From: Adiantum capillus-veneris
Taxonomy: Eukaryota > Streptophyta > Polypodiopsida > Polypodiales > Pteridaceae
NCBI GenBank assembly: GCA_014529385.2
Contig: CM043942.1
Span: 28,141,469-28,205,468 of the forward strand
Reading direction: 5' to 3'
Length of the DNA stretch: 64,000 nt
The notes beneath the pieces are model-generated. The model saw only the letters and a list, made by a program, of their open reading frames with translations, had not been told where the DNA came from and ran no database searches. The translations under genes and the position numbers were made by a program. Shown in pieces: positions 35,451-48,500 of this stretch (position 1 is the stretch's first letter; each line of letters starts with the position of its first letter).

Positions 35451-37998
35451 ACCTAGACTTCATCATTAAGCTTCTGATATAGATTGCCTAAGTAATAAAA
35501 GGAAATTGTATCTGCTTACTGCATGTATCTATTGAGATTTCTTAAAAACTGACATAAATGATGTTTTTTTACTCTATATCCTTGGTTATAATACCGTGCC
35601 CATACCTCACCAATGGGGTTGGATGGGGATAAGGATGGCCTATGTTATGAAGCTATCTACTTCTTGGCTAATGAGTATTTCTCTATTACGTCTTGGTGAC
35701 TTTGGACATGATGTAGACCTTTGAAAAACGTGTTGATGGAGAGTACATGCACAATCATTTGGGTTATGCTCGGCTTGGATATTTGTGATGACTGCCATAC
35801 TAACATGGATGATCCTCTCAATCGGATTTGGAATTGTTGGCTTAATACAAAATCTATATTTCTAGACTACTGAAATCTAAGCATATGGTAAAGTATGTTG
35901 TATGATAAAATATATGGTTATATTGAGACTCTTTAAGCTGATTGGCTAAAATTCTCTTCTTTTGGTAGGTACTTGCTAGTTTGATACTTACATTTGGACA
36001 TTGCAACATAGAGCTTCAAGAGGAAGTAGTAGCTAGTAGTTGATCTAGATATTCTAAGACCATAATGAATGACCAATAAAAATAACCTTTAGTAGACTTA
36101 ATTTAAATGATAGTGGTTATGCCATTTGAATCAGAAGGGGGTGGTAAGGTGCATAAATTATCTGGTTCCTGACTCAAAAACTTACATCATGTTTTAGATA
36201 CATCACATTTAACATTAGTTCTGTAATTGGACACTTAAGTGTCCTAAGACACTAAAGTGTCCTGTTTTTGTACCAAGTTCTGGCAATTTATTTGTCAAGC
36301 TAGAAAGAAGTTTTTTACACCTTGCTTCTACCATAGAATGGTTTTAAGGGAAAGAAAACACTGGATTTTTCTCCATATCAAAATACAATCTGTATGGAGA
36401 GAATTTTGGTAAGTTCTAAGACAAAAGTTTTAGTAAAATTTCAATCTATTTTGCCAAAAAAATCATAAAATTATTATATCTTTTTGTAGAGGTGGCCTTT
36501 TTTATGTCTATAAAAGCCAAGTGTTAGCACTTAGGGTTACAAAACAATGGAATTCACTTCAAAGATAAGTTTTCAAGTCACATGTAAGCTATAGACATAA
36601 TTTCATACTTGAGCACGTGCTGAATAAGAGCATAATTTTGGTGTTCCAAAGGTCCCCTCAAGGAATTGGTACTATTCTAGTGCAATTTGACAACTACAAA
36701 TGACTTTATATGTTTAAACCAAGAAACTACATAATTATTGGGCTCCCTAACTCAATTAAATCTCTTGCTTGAACTCTATCTTGATTTTTTATTGTGCAAA
36801 AACTCTTGAAAATCTTGAGTTCTCCATAATAACATTGAAACCAAGGTTTTGGGCACCCCAATTGTCTATGTACCACATAATTTAATACATTTAGTTGATT
36901 TACATGGAAAGTTTGATATTATTTGAGGTTTTGAATGATTATGTCTCAAGAATGAAAATATGAAAGTTTTCTCTTATGCAGTTTTGAATATTTAAAATGA
37001 TCCAATAATTGTTGCATACCAAAGCCTTTCTACTTGCTACCCTTGAGTGCTTAATGAAAAGGGCAAGCAATGTATCACTTTTTAAAACTCACAAATACAT
37101 CAAAAACATATTTTTCTTTGTATACAACGATATTCTTGAAATGACCATATCAAACACATGGAAATTTCCATTATTTTATATAGTCCAAAGTCAATTTTTT
37201 TACACATGAAACTTTTAATTTTCTATAGCAAAATTGTGGAAGAGTCACCTAAAATTTTCTACAAGGTCGCTTTTTTTTTTTTTTTTGGCTTATAAAGGCA
37301 ATTTCTTCAAAGCGTCAATTGCAGTCTTACGAGGGTCAAGAGGATTTTCTTAAATAAACCATCTAATGCAAGTAGAATTTAATTTAAATTTGTTAAAAAG
37401 GACACTTAAAGTGTCCTATTTTGGTACCAAACTAGTGTTAAAAAAATAAAATATTAAAGGGATGTTTTTTGACACTTGCACCAGAAGGAGTGGTGGCCTT
37501 CTGATCACAATGACAATATGTTGGAATACACTTCTTTAGATTTATTTGAATTACTTTTGAATGGGTTATTTGTCTCCTAAATACTTTGTACTATTTGATA
37601 CTCTAAAAAGGATAGCCGGTTTAAGTTAAAAAGTTTTTAAGTAGGACATGGATAACAACTGACAGGTTCGTTGACACATGTAATACGTTTCAAGGCTAAT
37701 GAATTTGTTGTCTTGTTTATATGGATGCATGTGAGAATTCTATCTTTACATAGGAATTTTTTGTCTTAGTTGCTATCTAGCACTAAAGAACAGGGCTCCT
37801 CTGCCTGGTGGACCTCCACAACTCAATAGTTTTTTGGTATAAGATCATCGGAATGATGCCCCAATATTATATTGTACAAAAATGAATCTAAGACTGAGTC
37901 ATTTTTGTACAAATTGTTGTTCAATTATCTAGAGCCAGTTGTCTTTGAATGCCATGTTGTTTTTTGTATAAGTATTAAGTTTGATGCATCAACACAAA
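35451..37998 (+). repeat. Repeat R, copy 2, with a transposon inserted
   Basis: Matches R copy 1 (9838-11746, opposite strand) in pieces such as CACCAATGGGGTTGGATGGGG and CTGCCTGGTGGACCTCCACAA, in the same order. It is interrupted at 36209-37441 by an inverted-repeat element. The match ends at the CA microsatellite. No coding sequence seen. Confidence 0.75.
36213..37437. mobile_element. Non-autonomous inverted-repeat transposon, 1225 bp, TTAA flanks
   Basis: Ends are CATTAGTTCTG on the left and, inverted, CACTAGTTTGG on the right, each followed by GGACACTT(T)AAGTGTCC. Both sides are flanked by TTAA (36209-36212, 37438-37441), and R copy 1 lacks the insert. CACTA-like ends would predict 3-bp duplications; TTAA is typical of piggyBac. 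Family therefore uncertain. No transposase frame; AT-rich interior with a T run near 37272. Confidence 0.75.
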
Positions 37999-38016
37999 CA
38001 CACACACACACACACA

Positions 38017-38109
<93 letters not shown>
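37999..38109. repeat. (CA)55 microsatellite
   Basis: About 111 bp of CA with one T interruption near 38023; one of the longest simple repeats in the window. Confidence 0.97.
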
Positions 38110-38110
<1 letters not shown>

Positions 38111-39549
38111 ACATATGAATGCACTTTAATCATAACATGTCCTTAATTTGACGACCTGACTTAAACAAGACCTTGATAAGCCTCAGATCTTGTTGGATTT
38201 TTGATCCAATTGGTGCCTTGGATTTGTCTCCTCGAGCTCTTCAAGGATACACTACACACACAGTTTTGATCCTCGTTGGATTGCAATTTCCAATTTAGAG
38301 ATGGCACCAAAAATGGCAAGAATGAGAGATGCAAAGGATGTAGCAGTGTGAGCAGTGAAATCCCAAACATTTCTCTTGCCGATGGGAACACAACATTGTA
38401 TGGTTTCCATGCTTGAGTATATATAAAAAAGTACTCTTCTCCCCTCATGATTGACATGTACTTGCTTGTGTAGCTTGGCGTGGGAAACAATAAGACCGGG
38501 AGTAGGCCTAAGGCATCTTCCCTCCCACACTCTTGGTGTTTTTTGCATTCTTTCAAGGATGTATTGTGTCCGGATTTTGCCTCTTACTGTGGACACATGC
38601 TAGTGTTGTTGGAGCCCACCTCAAGAGGAGAGGTTCCCTCAGAGGAGCAAGAGGGTTGGATCAGCAACAATGCCTATGGAGGTGACAAGGAAGCTTGGAC
38701 CTCCTAAGTGATTAGAAGGAGGGAGTATGGTCCATGAGGCAACTTAGGCTAGGCCCATCTAAAAAGATTTGTAAATATGCATTGGTAATGGTAAATCATG
38801 TTTTCATTTTGTTTCTATTGTATTTGAAAGGCTGTTTTAATGAACCTGTGCAATTACCTAAATCAAGAATCTACTTGTAAATGTCAAACAATGTGGTAGG
38901 TTAATTAGAAAACAAAGCTATTGGTGGTGTGCATGGGTGTAAAGTGGGTAGATAGATGCTTGAAAGCGCCATCCTATGAATGGGTGGGCTCAATCAGTCG
39001 ATTAAATTTTCACGTGTTAAATGCTAAGTATGTAGAGTTTAGCATTGTCATGGATACCGTGCTTAAACACAAGACTTAAGATTTCAAAACCATGGAATAT
39101 GAGTAAGTAGATCATATAACTCACAAACCTCAATCCATCTCATTATTTTCTATATACATCATGTACAAGTGTGGCTTATTCATAAGAATTCATACATGAC
39201 ACATAGCAAGAAATTACAAGCATGGATCCAAGATTTTTTGGAATATGTACATAGCATTACTTAGAACAATGTCTTTTGGACACATAAATTTTCTACCATT
39301 AATTGTTATTCAAAATATGTACAAGGTGATTTTGGGGTAGAAACATCTTGGATGTATATAAGGAGGTCTCAGCCTTAATTCACTGCCTCAAGCTATGGAG
39401 ACATTATCTTTTGGGGTGGAAATTTCATCTTATGTCTTGTAAGAAATGTAGAACAAAATATGATCTTGTAGCAAGATAGGGGAGTAGAGAGAGATACAAT
39501 GCAATGTAGGTTAGTGGAAAATAAAAATTTAGATCAACACTATTACAAA
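38110..39549. other. No recognised feature
   Basis: Contains overlapping minus-strand frames of 110-130 codons (38161-38596) without recognisable motifs, and a 75-codon plus-strand frame. None can be supported as genes. Confidence 0.45.
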
Positions 39550-39853
39550 GTGATGATGTCATCCACCTATGTGCTCTCAAGGTAGAACTTAATTGGCAAT
39601 ATAGACAACTAGAGCTAGTAGACCTGAATACAAGGGACTAGTTATCCTCAATATGGATGTCATAGTTTATGGAGATGGCGTCCTTATATAGTGCTACGAG
39701 TGTGATGATGTCATCCACCTATGTGCTCTCAAGGTAGAACTTAATTGGAAATATAGACAACTAGAGCTAGTAGGCCTGAATACAAGGGACTAGTTATCCT
39801 CAATATGGATGTCATAGTTTATGAAGATGTCGTCCTTATATAGTGCTACGAGT
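39550..39853. repeat. 152-bp tandem duplication, two copies
   Basis: The block starting GTGATGATGTCATCCACC at 39550 recurs at 39702 with few differences (GGCAAT/GGAAAT, GACCTG/GGCCTG, ATGGAGATGG/ATGAAGATGT). A GT microsatellite follows. Confidence 0.92.
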
Positions 39854-39864
39854 GGGTGGTAGAT

Positions 39865-39866
<2 letters not shown>

Positions 39867-39913
<47 letters not shown>
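39867..39913. repeat. (GT)23 microsatellite
   Basis: Pure GT run following the 152-bp tandem repeat. Confidence 0.97.
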
Positions 39914-39914
<1 letters not shown>

Positions 39915-40380
39915 AATGTGCAATATTAACTATGCCAAATCATCTTCCGCAGCAACCAGCCACCGACCATCAACCACTGGCCATACAACTAATGGCATGT
40001 ATATATGGCCTTAGTATCATACAAAATATTCCTTCAAAAATTTCCTTTGGGATGCTATCCTTGAATCCCTTCCTGAGGGACCACTAGCCCCCAGACCTCC
40101 TAGCCAAGCCTACTCACTATGCCCCAGACCCCAAAGTCGGGCTCCTGAATTAGCTCCATACCATTCGTGATCACAAATAATACCTCATCAACGTGTAAGA
40201 TGGGATCCACCAAATATATGTGCACTTTTGGCTTCTCCTCGTATGGGGGGATTACAAATTGTGCAACATACATTATGGTGGGAAGATTGACATGTGAGGA
40301 TTGCAGGTATACTAACATGTTTAACAAAAAAAGTCTAAAAGAGATTTTTACCTAGCCTAATCTCAACATGCATCAACAAA
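39914..40380. other. No recognised feature
   Basis: No domain on either strand; probably degraded flank of the Gypsy remnant that follows. Confidence 0.45.
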
Positions 40381-41330
40381 GATGAGTAGAGATCTTAAAC
40401 AAGATTATGATTTTGATATTAGGTATCGTCAAAGAATGGAGAGCGTAGTAGCTGATGCTCTCAATTGAAAGAATTTTTTGAATACAATTTCTATGCCAAA
40501 TAATCCTATTGTTGATCAAATTAAAAGCACATCACACCTTGCTTTGATATACCAGAAGCTCATAGTATTGACTTAAGAGGGATAGTCTGATATTATTACC
40601 ATCAAGAAAAAGGCAATGATACAAAATTGTTTAATTGATGATGGATTCCTTTAATCTATAAAAGGTTGTATGTCCCCAAGGATCATTCTCTATGAAATGA
40701 AATCATGTACGAAGCTCATGTTAGTCCTACATCTAGTCATCCAGGTTATGCCGAAACACTTGTTGATCTTAGAAGAAGTTACTTTTGGCTAGAGATAAAG
40801 AAAGATGTTCTTCAATATGTCAAGTAATGTATTTCTTGCCATAAATCAAATCCAAGAGAATCAAGATGTGAGGGAAACTAGAGCCCTTGGATACACTCCA
40901 AATGCAGTGAAAATGTATCAACAGTGTTTTTTTAACGAGCCTTCCTACTGTTCAAGGAGGGTATGAATCCATCCTAGAGGTAATAGATATGCTCACAAAA
41001 GTTTCTCATCTTATCTCGTAAAGGTTATCTACAAATCCTTAGACTTTGTCTAGATATTTATCAAGGAAATATTTAGGCTTCATGGACTACTTAAAAGAAC
41101 TATGAGTGATTGAGACACAAAATTCACTTCTAACTTTTGGAGATCACTCTTCCAAGCTATTAGGACATAGCTATGATTCAACACACTTCTCACCCAAAAA
41201 TCAATGGCCAAACTATGCGGGTCAATCAAGTCATAAAAGACATCTTAAGAGCTTATTGTGCAAGATAGACAAAAAAGTGTATTCAATATCTTTCAATGGC
41301 GGAATTGCTTACTTGAAGATTCAGGATGCA
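40381..41330 (+). pseudogene. Element H: decayed Gypsy RNase H end and integrase
   Basis: Starts with QDYDFDIRYRQRMESVVADALN, the end of RNase H. An integrase zinc region follows (YEAHVSPTSSHPGYAETLVDL, then a decayed CISCHK). Core pieces ILEVIDMLTKVSHL, HPKINGQTMRVNQVI and KDILRAYC lie between frame changes and stops; the catalytic Glu is Met. No LTRs were found; the right side is cut off near the LTR of element D. Confidence 0.85.
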
Positions 41331-41429
41331 TAAGATCTACATAGCTAACTTCTCACTATACTTGAATCTAGAGAAAGGGTGCTTAGAAATAGAATCCTAT
41401 AGGATACTTTACTCAAAGAAAACTCGGAT

Positions 41430-42007
41430 ACAATTCATAGATACGTGCCCTCCTAATCTATTTGCACACAATTTGCCACTAGGTTTCCATAGCCATAACC
41501 CTGCAGAGAACTAGTCATAACTTGAAGAGCACAACTCCAATTGGGGCACTTTAAAGCTTGAAAGAAATCTTGAAAAATTATTGGTGAGACAACTATAGAT
41601 GATTAAAATTGATTCTATATGCCGCTATGTGAAAAATTGACATGAACAGAGAGCTATCCCGGTATGACTACACATAGAGAAGGCAAGGCAATGGCAAAAA
41701 ACTACATCCAAAAGCATTAAGGAGGCACAACGACCCAAAAGCTGTAAATTTCTAAAATTTGGATGAATTCATCTAAGTTTTTATATGATTTTTAGTTATA
41801 TACAAGTCTCACTTCAAAAAACTCACTTACAGGAACACACACTAACATGATAGTTAGCGCTACCCTTGCGACTTGCTCTGCATGTACATGTGATTGCTAA
41901 AGAAAGCTAAACATACCACAAAAATAAATCCCACACACACTTTTGACATCAAGAGACATGTCCATATGCACAACTTTATAGAAAACGAGGTGTTAAAAAT
42001 GCGTGCA
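41430..42007 (-). mobile_element. Element D 3' LTR
   Basis: Pairs with 43979-44555. Shared landmarks: TTTGCCACTAGG near the left, CCAAAAGCATTAAGGAGGC in the middle, GGTGTTAAAAATGCG at the right. Confidence 0.82.
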
Positions 42008-42410
42008 ACATAGTTTGCCAAACCCCTTGTGTGCATTCATGCTCAGCAGTAGCATAAATATGTTGTCCACCTGGATCAAAACGCCAAAGAATAAAAATTA
42101 CAGATTCAAGAGATGATCTCAACCATAATAAGACTCTCAATATCAAGGCATGAAGTATAGGTTTCATCCACCCTTTTTTCAAGCAAAATTTGTTATCCAC
42201 AAACGCCACATATGGACTCTCATTTATCATCATAGAATGTAGTAATCCGGCAATAGCTTCTCTAACATGCCAAAAAGTCTAGTAGAGACCATCATATCAT
42301 CATTCATGCACCAAACCATTTCTTTTGCCCTCTATAATGTATCCTTCCATTTCAAACATGCTATTCTTGACATGTAAGATATCTTCTACACATTGTGTCA
42401 TTTCCTTCAC

Positions 42411-43590
42411 CTAAGGATTGAGCAAGGAAGCATCAACCATCTCATCATGAGGCATCAAAATTACATTTTCATGACTATTCACATCCTCAAAAGCCTCAAA
42501 ATTGTTCTCATTGATCAAGTCATAGCTACATATATCACTACAAATGCAATCACTAGACCTCATAGACAGTTTCCTCATTAACAAGATCCACAACATGCTC
42601 AAGTGCATCATCATTTATTGGAAAAGACTCAACAATACATGCATTTGAGAGAGCTCTTTATTGACATCATTAAATTCCATATAAGTATCCTCATTGACTT
42701 GTAAATCATTCCATAAAGGAGAGGGATACTCAACATCCACTTTCACATCACCCACATGCTCATATTTCACATTGGACACGTCAACAATGGCATGTACAAC
42801 TTGATTCTTATCTTGATCATTATTTAAGACTTCACTAATTGAATCTTTTTCCTTCTCATTAACTTTCACATTGGTAGAAACATTATCTTTCACATGTGAA
42901 ACACCATTGCGTGGAATAAACAACAAGGATGGCATGATGTGCACATCCATCTTAGCGTCTTTCTCTTCATTATATGCTTTCCGCTCTTTCTCAAGAGAAC
43001 CATCATGATAAAATATCAAACTAGAGGCTTTCTTTGTATCCACATCAATGCATAGAGAAACCTTTGGCTCCACATCACCTTGCAATCCGAGCTCTCTCAA
43101 TCTCTCTAGCTTCCATTCCATATGTTTTGTGACCTTCATTTCATCCTCAAAAGTCATTGGTATTTTAAGCTCAACCTTTAATCTCAAATCAACCCTCAAA
43201 ATTTTCATAAACATACACTTCTAAAGCATAAGAGGAGGAACACCACTACTCAAAGCAACACACCATCTCCTCCACAAATCATTAAATTGCTTCACAAAGG
43301 AGTCTACACTTTGATCATCACCTTGCACAAGCCCTTCAATGGAGTGCCATACATCTGTTGGTTCCTCTACCTTCTTGAAATTCTCAAGAAAAGCCTTCTT
43401 TAAAGCATCATAAGTCATTACTTGTGAAGGTTGAGATGATTTTGACCAAGACTCATACTCATTATACTATGTCCTTGCATCCTCTTTCAAGCAAAAAAAC
43501 AAAATGTTGATAATAAGCATTGGATCAATCAAAAAATCAAACTCAAATTTCCCAATGAAGCTCTCAGCATCTTCATATACATGACCTTAA
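42411..43590 (-). pseudogene. Element D gag
   Basis: Reading leftward: SYDALK-type capsid sequence, clearest in MTYDALKKAFLENFKKVEEP and DDQSVDSFVKQFNDLWRRWC (43221-43418), typical of plant Gypsy gag (retrotrans_gag). A second open part (42615-43214, 199 codons) is Lys/Glu/Val-rich with MTFEDEMKVTKHMEWKLERL, and 42411-42614 continues it after a stop. Upstream of 43418 a decayed N-terminal part is visible to about 43590. No zinc knuckle seen. Stops near 43216, 42612 and 43480 indicate a dead copy. Confidence 0.72.
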
Positions 43591-43978
43591 TTAAAAGTTT
43601 GTAAACTCTACCATCATCAATGAAACTTGTAAACTGAAGGTCACTTGAAGCAATTACTCTTTGGTGTCTAGCACCAAAACAATATTGGGCAAAAGAAAAG
43701 GTGGGACACCTCTATAACCTTTATAGTCCAAGAGCGTTAAAACTTCAACCTCAACACAAAACATTATACCAAAACCACTCTTAGTGAACCCCAACCAAAA
43801 GGCCTATGCTCCCTTGGGAATTTACAAGCACACGCCCACCCAAAGGACCATAGCACATATGAGTAAAGCCCTGTCAAAGCACGTATTTATTGCACATGAC
43901 ACCAACCAATGCATATGAAGACAAGAGCCTCCCATTTCATAATTTAATATCACAACCCACAATTTCAACATCAACTCT

Positions 43979-44555
43979 ACAATTCATAGATACATGTCCT
44001 CCCAATCTGTCTGCACACAATTTGCCACTAGGCTGCCATAGCCATAACCTTGCAGAGAAGTAGTCGTAACTTGAAGAGAAATACCCAATTGGGGAACTTT
44101 AAATCTTGGAAGAAATTTTGAAAAATTAATGGCAAGAAATCTGTAGATGATCTAAATTGATTCTACACGCTGCTATGTGCAAAATTGACACGAACAAAGA
44201 GCTATCCTGGTATGATTACACGTAGAGGAGACAAGGCGAGGGCAAAAAACTGCATCCAAAAGCATTAAGGAGGCACAAAGACCCAAAACCTACAAACTTA
44301 TGAACTTTGGATAAACCTGTTAGAGTTTCTACATGAGTTTTAGTTATATACAAGTCTTACTTCAGAAAACTCACTTACGGGCACTTACAGTAACATGACA
44401 GCTGACGCTACCCTAGCGACTTGCATTGCATGTACATGTGCTTGCTAAAGCAAGCTAGAAATCCCACAAAAATAAATCCCATACACACTTTTGACATCGA
44501 GAGCCATGTCCATATGTACAAATCTATAGAAAACGGGGTGTTAAAAATGCGCACA
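43979..44555 (-). mobile_element. Element D 5' LTR
   Basis: Second copy of the 578-bp repeat; on the minus strand it begins TGTGCGCATTTTTAACACCC. Confidence 0.82.
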
Positions 44556-44946
44556 ACAAGGTACAACTAAATAAGGAATGTGGTACATCACATGGCACAT
44601 AGAACTAAGCAAGGGATGTGACATATCACACGGCGTGGTAAAGTTAGGTGTAATACAATGCTCATTAAGAAGAGGCTCTCACAAAGTCTAGTTGTTGTCA
44701 TGAGCTAGAGCCCACACACCCAAGTCAAAAGGTTTATCTTACCAAGAACGAACCTGTCACAAACTCTATTGTCACCAAGACTAATGTCACGTAGAATGGC
44801 TATCACATAGACATCTACAAAAGATCTCCTCTCCAACTAGAGAGTCAAAGTTATCCACCAAACGAGACAGAAGACCTACCAAAATCATAAAAGTGAGGGG
44901 AGTACACAAAATTGTCGGTCCCCACTTCCGCTTGTTCTTTGTCTTT
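44556..44946. other. No recognised feature
   Basis: Between element D and the MITE; contains two related short stretches (ATGTGGTACATCACATGGCAC and ATGTGACATATCACACGGCG, offset by 44 bp), otherwise nothing. Confidence 0.5.
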
Positions 44947-45234
44947 GGGTGAAAGCATGTTAACCTGTCATGCTTTTTCATGTCCCGGACAATGCTAACT
45001 AGCACAATTTTGACATATGCTAACTAGTACAATAACTTGAGCTACATCTCCAAGATCTATGACATATGATATATCAATAGAAAGCACTTGAAACAAGGAA
45101 TCCAAATGTACAACCTCCGACAAATTTTGATATTATTTGTAAAAAATTTACCGGACGCCCAACTTTTCGAAGATGTGCTAACTTGAAACTATTAACTAGC
45201 ACAAAAAGCACGACAGGTTAACATGCTTTCACCC
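44947..45234. mobile_element. MITE, 288 bp
   Basis: Terminal inverted repeats of about 32 bp begin GGGTGAAAGCATGTTAACCT and differ at one position. CTTT flanks both ends (44943-44946, 45235-45238) as a possible 4-bp target duplication. No coding capacity. Subterminal GCTAACTAGCAC/GCTAACTAGTAC copies also occur. Confidence 0.85.
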
Positions 45235-45238
45235 CTTT

Positions 45239-45559
45239 GCCTCTAATTTTTCAAATTTTCTTGGAGGTACACTGAGTACAGGGAAGTTCCTTCTTACCCC
45301 ACAATGCATATAAAATCTATTCTTGAAGTAGACCTTGAAAGAATACCTTTGTTTTTCAATTGATGTACTTTTTGATACCTTTGTGTGATGAGGATGTAGA
45401 TAAAGCTACTAATGCCCCTGCCTTTCATGGTTGGTCTTTGTTTTTCTTCTCCTCCTCAAGAATGGTCACAATATGATCATAGATCTTGAGAAAAGCACTA
45501 CACCTATGAGTTCCCTTCTCTCCCATTGTGCCTATGGAACAATCTTTTGATAGAGATTA
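45239..45559. other. No recognised feature, upstream of element B
   Basis: No LTR or primer site for element B is seen here; B appears truncated at its 5' end. Confidence 0.5.
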
Positions 45560-48500
45560 TGTTGGATAATCCAACGAGTGTCTCCGTTTACACGAGCACT
45601 CATTATTACTCCCCCTTAGGCTCTAGGCCCTCGCATTGCATCTAGTGACTCTTCTTTTGACTACGACGTCATGGAGGGTTACCCAATGTCTTATCCTGAT
45701 AGCTCAAGCCAAGTCATTCATGCCATGGGGCCCACGTTCTGGGTTGAGCGTGCTTAGCCACTTGAAGGAAAATTTTAGTAGAGCCACTTGCTCCGAACAT
45801 GGAGCCGACGATGTAAATGAGGGGGGTGGAGAAGTAAATTCGCCATTCATGACCAACTTAGATCCCATGCTCCTAGAGAGTGTGCACATGAATACTCCAT
45901 TCGCTGCACCGCCTGACTCTTCAGAGCTATTCCCTTCCGAAGTTATATTACCTAATGGTAGAAGCCTTGCGGAAGTGCAAGAGGTTGAGCGGTATATCAT
46001 TGGGGCTAGGGAAAAGGAGATTGAGAACCTATGTAGGGCAGAACAACGAAGAGAGTTAAAAGTGAAAGCCCCTATGTCAACATCCTTGCTAGGCAAGCAA
46101 TCAAGCGCTCCTAAAGTAGCGACCACTCAGAGTCAACCCATAGAGAGTCACATTGCATCTAGTTCAAAGGACACCCCTAGCACCTCAATCCTAGATGGAT
46201 CATTCCTAAATGAGAACTAGGAGTAAGAACTACAAACAAAAACTCTAATTGACCTATACACATGTCACACCTATCATGTAGGTTGGTTAGATGTCCTACA
46301 ATCAACATTGGGTTCTACTAGCATAGAGGAGCAACAACAAAGAGTTCATTCATAGGGTTTTTGAGCTAGAAGATAGAACAAAGGGATCCACATGCCTTTC
46401 ACGGGTCTCATGAGATTCTTGGATACAGGGAAGGCTAAGAAACCAAATTTATCTCAAATGGAGACTCCCTCGGTAAGCCCGATCGATCCTCCATATGTTG
46501 TTTTGCAAGGGGTCTCAATACAATCTGAGCCCACAAGTGATAGCTTTACCTTTCCAAGTCTAGCTCATCTTTCTCTTAATGACACCACGGCTACCATGCA
46601 TATCCCAGTGATGGGCATGCCAAGGAACATGCCATGGACCTCATTTGTTAGTAAAGCACCACTAAATGGTAGCTCAATGTCTGCAATAGTACCTAAAAGT
46701 GTGTACCAATCATATACACCTATGGGTCCTTGTGATCATGTAGCTCCTACCCCTCCCATTGCTCAACAATTTATGCTCCACGACAGCAACATCCAAGCCC
46801 TTATGAGGCCATACCAACTACCATGGTTGCTATGCCTATAGCCACACATTTAAACTTTGTGCCATGACATGGCACAACACTGTACCAAACTTGGAACCCA
46901 AGGGCTTCTATGCTCCAAGACCAATGCCAATACCTACTCCACATGTAGTCTCTGGAGCACCTTCACCCACGGTGCCTTCTCACTTAGGTGGCTTGGCAAA
47001 ATTTTCTCAAGCTATCAGTCGATCTATTACCAAGAATATGCGTAGCACAACTTATAGGGAGCCTAGAAGTAACGTAGAACAAATAGCCAAGCTCACACAA
47101 AAATTTAGTGGAGATGGGGATGTGAGAAAGCATATCCAAGTGTTTGAACAAATATGCGATTCCCTAGGAGAACACACTGGCCTCCATAAGAGTAATTATT
47201 TAAGCCCGACCTTAAGTGGAAAGGCTGGGGATTGGTATGGAACCCTAAGGGTAGAAGAAAAAACAATTTACCCTACTCTTAGGAGTCTATTCTTGAAAGA
47301 ATACATACGAGAGGGAGTGATTTGGGGTGTAACATCTTAGATCTAGAAATCCCAACAAGAGGAAAGAGAGTCCGTGAAAGACTTTATTAGTCTCTTGAAG
47401 CATTTGAATTCTCGTTGTAATCCAAATGAGTGCTTCAATAATAACCAATTGCTTGATAGATTCATTAGGGGATTACGACATGAGGATATCTACAATGGCC
47501 TAGTCATTAGAGGTATCACCACTTGGAAGCAATCACCACTAATGCGATCCAATTGGAGGATAATTTAATGATTCGAGGAGAAAGAGTGTCTGTTGAGCCT
47601 AAATATACTAGGTTGCAAGCATCGGGACATCATCCAATGACCCTGAATCCTATTGCTAAGGAGCCAAAGATATTTGAGATGACTTTAGCAGATCTCACAA
47701 AGGCCATTCAAGAGAGTCTTAGAGACAATATTGCTCCACAAAAAAATCATATGTATCCAAGAAGGGAGCAACAATGGTGCACAGTTTTCTATGATCTGCA
47801 TAGTACTAGTGAATGCCCTATATTTAGAGTAAAATTCAATGGGAATTGCAATTCTTGTGGGAGGTATGGTCATCAAGCCAAGGATTGCATAGTATTTAAG
47901 TGTGCAATGGCTAATAGACCAACCTTAGCATGGACAGATACACCTCAAGTGCCTGCATTGATGTCGGCCCCACCTCTTGAACAAACATCACAACACCTGG
48001 TACCTAGGGACCAAAATGTTGTTCAAACAACACCCATACCACCTCTAGTGCTAGGACCACAACCACCACATTTGAGAATCACTTCTGCGAATCAAGTGGA
48101 TTGTGAGTCATCTATTGCTTGTTTTGAAGGCTGTGAGGAAGGTATGGACCCTAATATTGCCTATGGGATTGAGGCACTTGAAAAAAGTCCTCAAAATTAT
48201 ATGAAGGACTATTGGGGACAAGTCTAACATGTCTATCAAGTAGCTACTCTTGCAACAAGAGACCAAAATATCAATTACACTGCCAAGAGACCACCTCTTC
48301 AATTCTATGAGTGTGGGGGTTCACATCGTGTAGCCGAGTGTTCTATTAGGCTACAAAAGAATGCTGCACTAATGCAAACCAATCAAGCGAGCACGTCTAC
48401 AATGCCAATACTCTTGTGTAATCAATGTTGCATAGATCATTTGATTGCCCATTGTCCGAATAATCCAAATGCACCAAATATCATGCCATTAACCTTGACT

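Larger units (their letters stand above)
41430..44555 (-). mobile_element. Element D: gag-only LTR retrotransposon, about 3.1 kb
   Basis: Direct repeats of about 578 bp (41430-42007 and 43979-44555) enclose a 2-kb interior that encodes only a gag-like protein on the minus strand. There is no pol, so it would depend on enzymes from another element. LTR identity is roughly 88-90 percent by eye, so it is old. Primer site and target duplication were not found. Confidence 0.78.

Noticed and set aside
37872-38129. Frame with a long His-Thr tail
   Set aside because: Its second half is the CA microsatellite; the first half has no motif.
38161-38707. Possible small genes on both strands
   Set aside because: Overlapping frames of similar length on both strands, no domain, no promoter or splice evidence.
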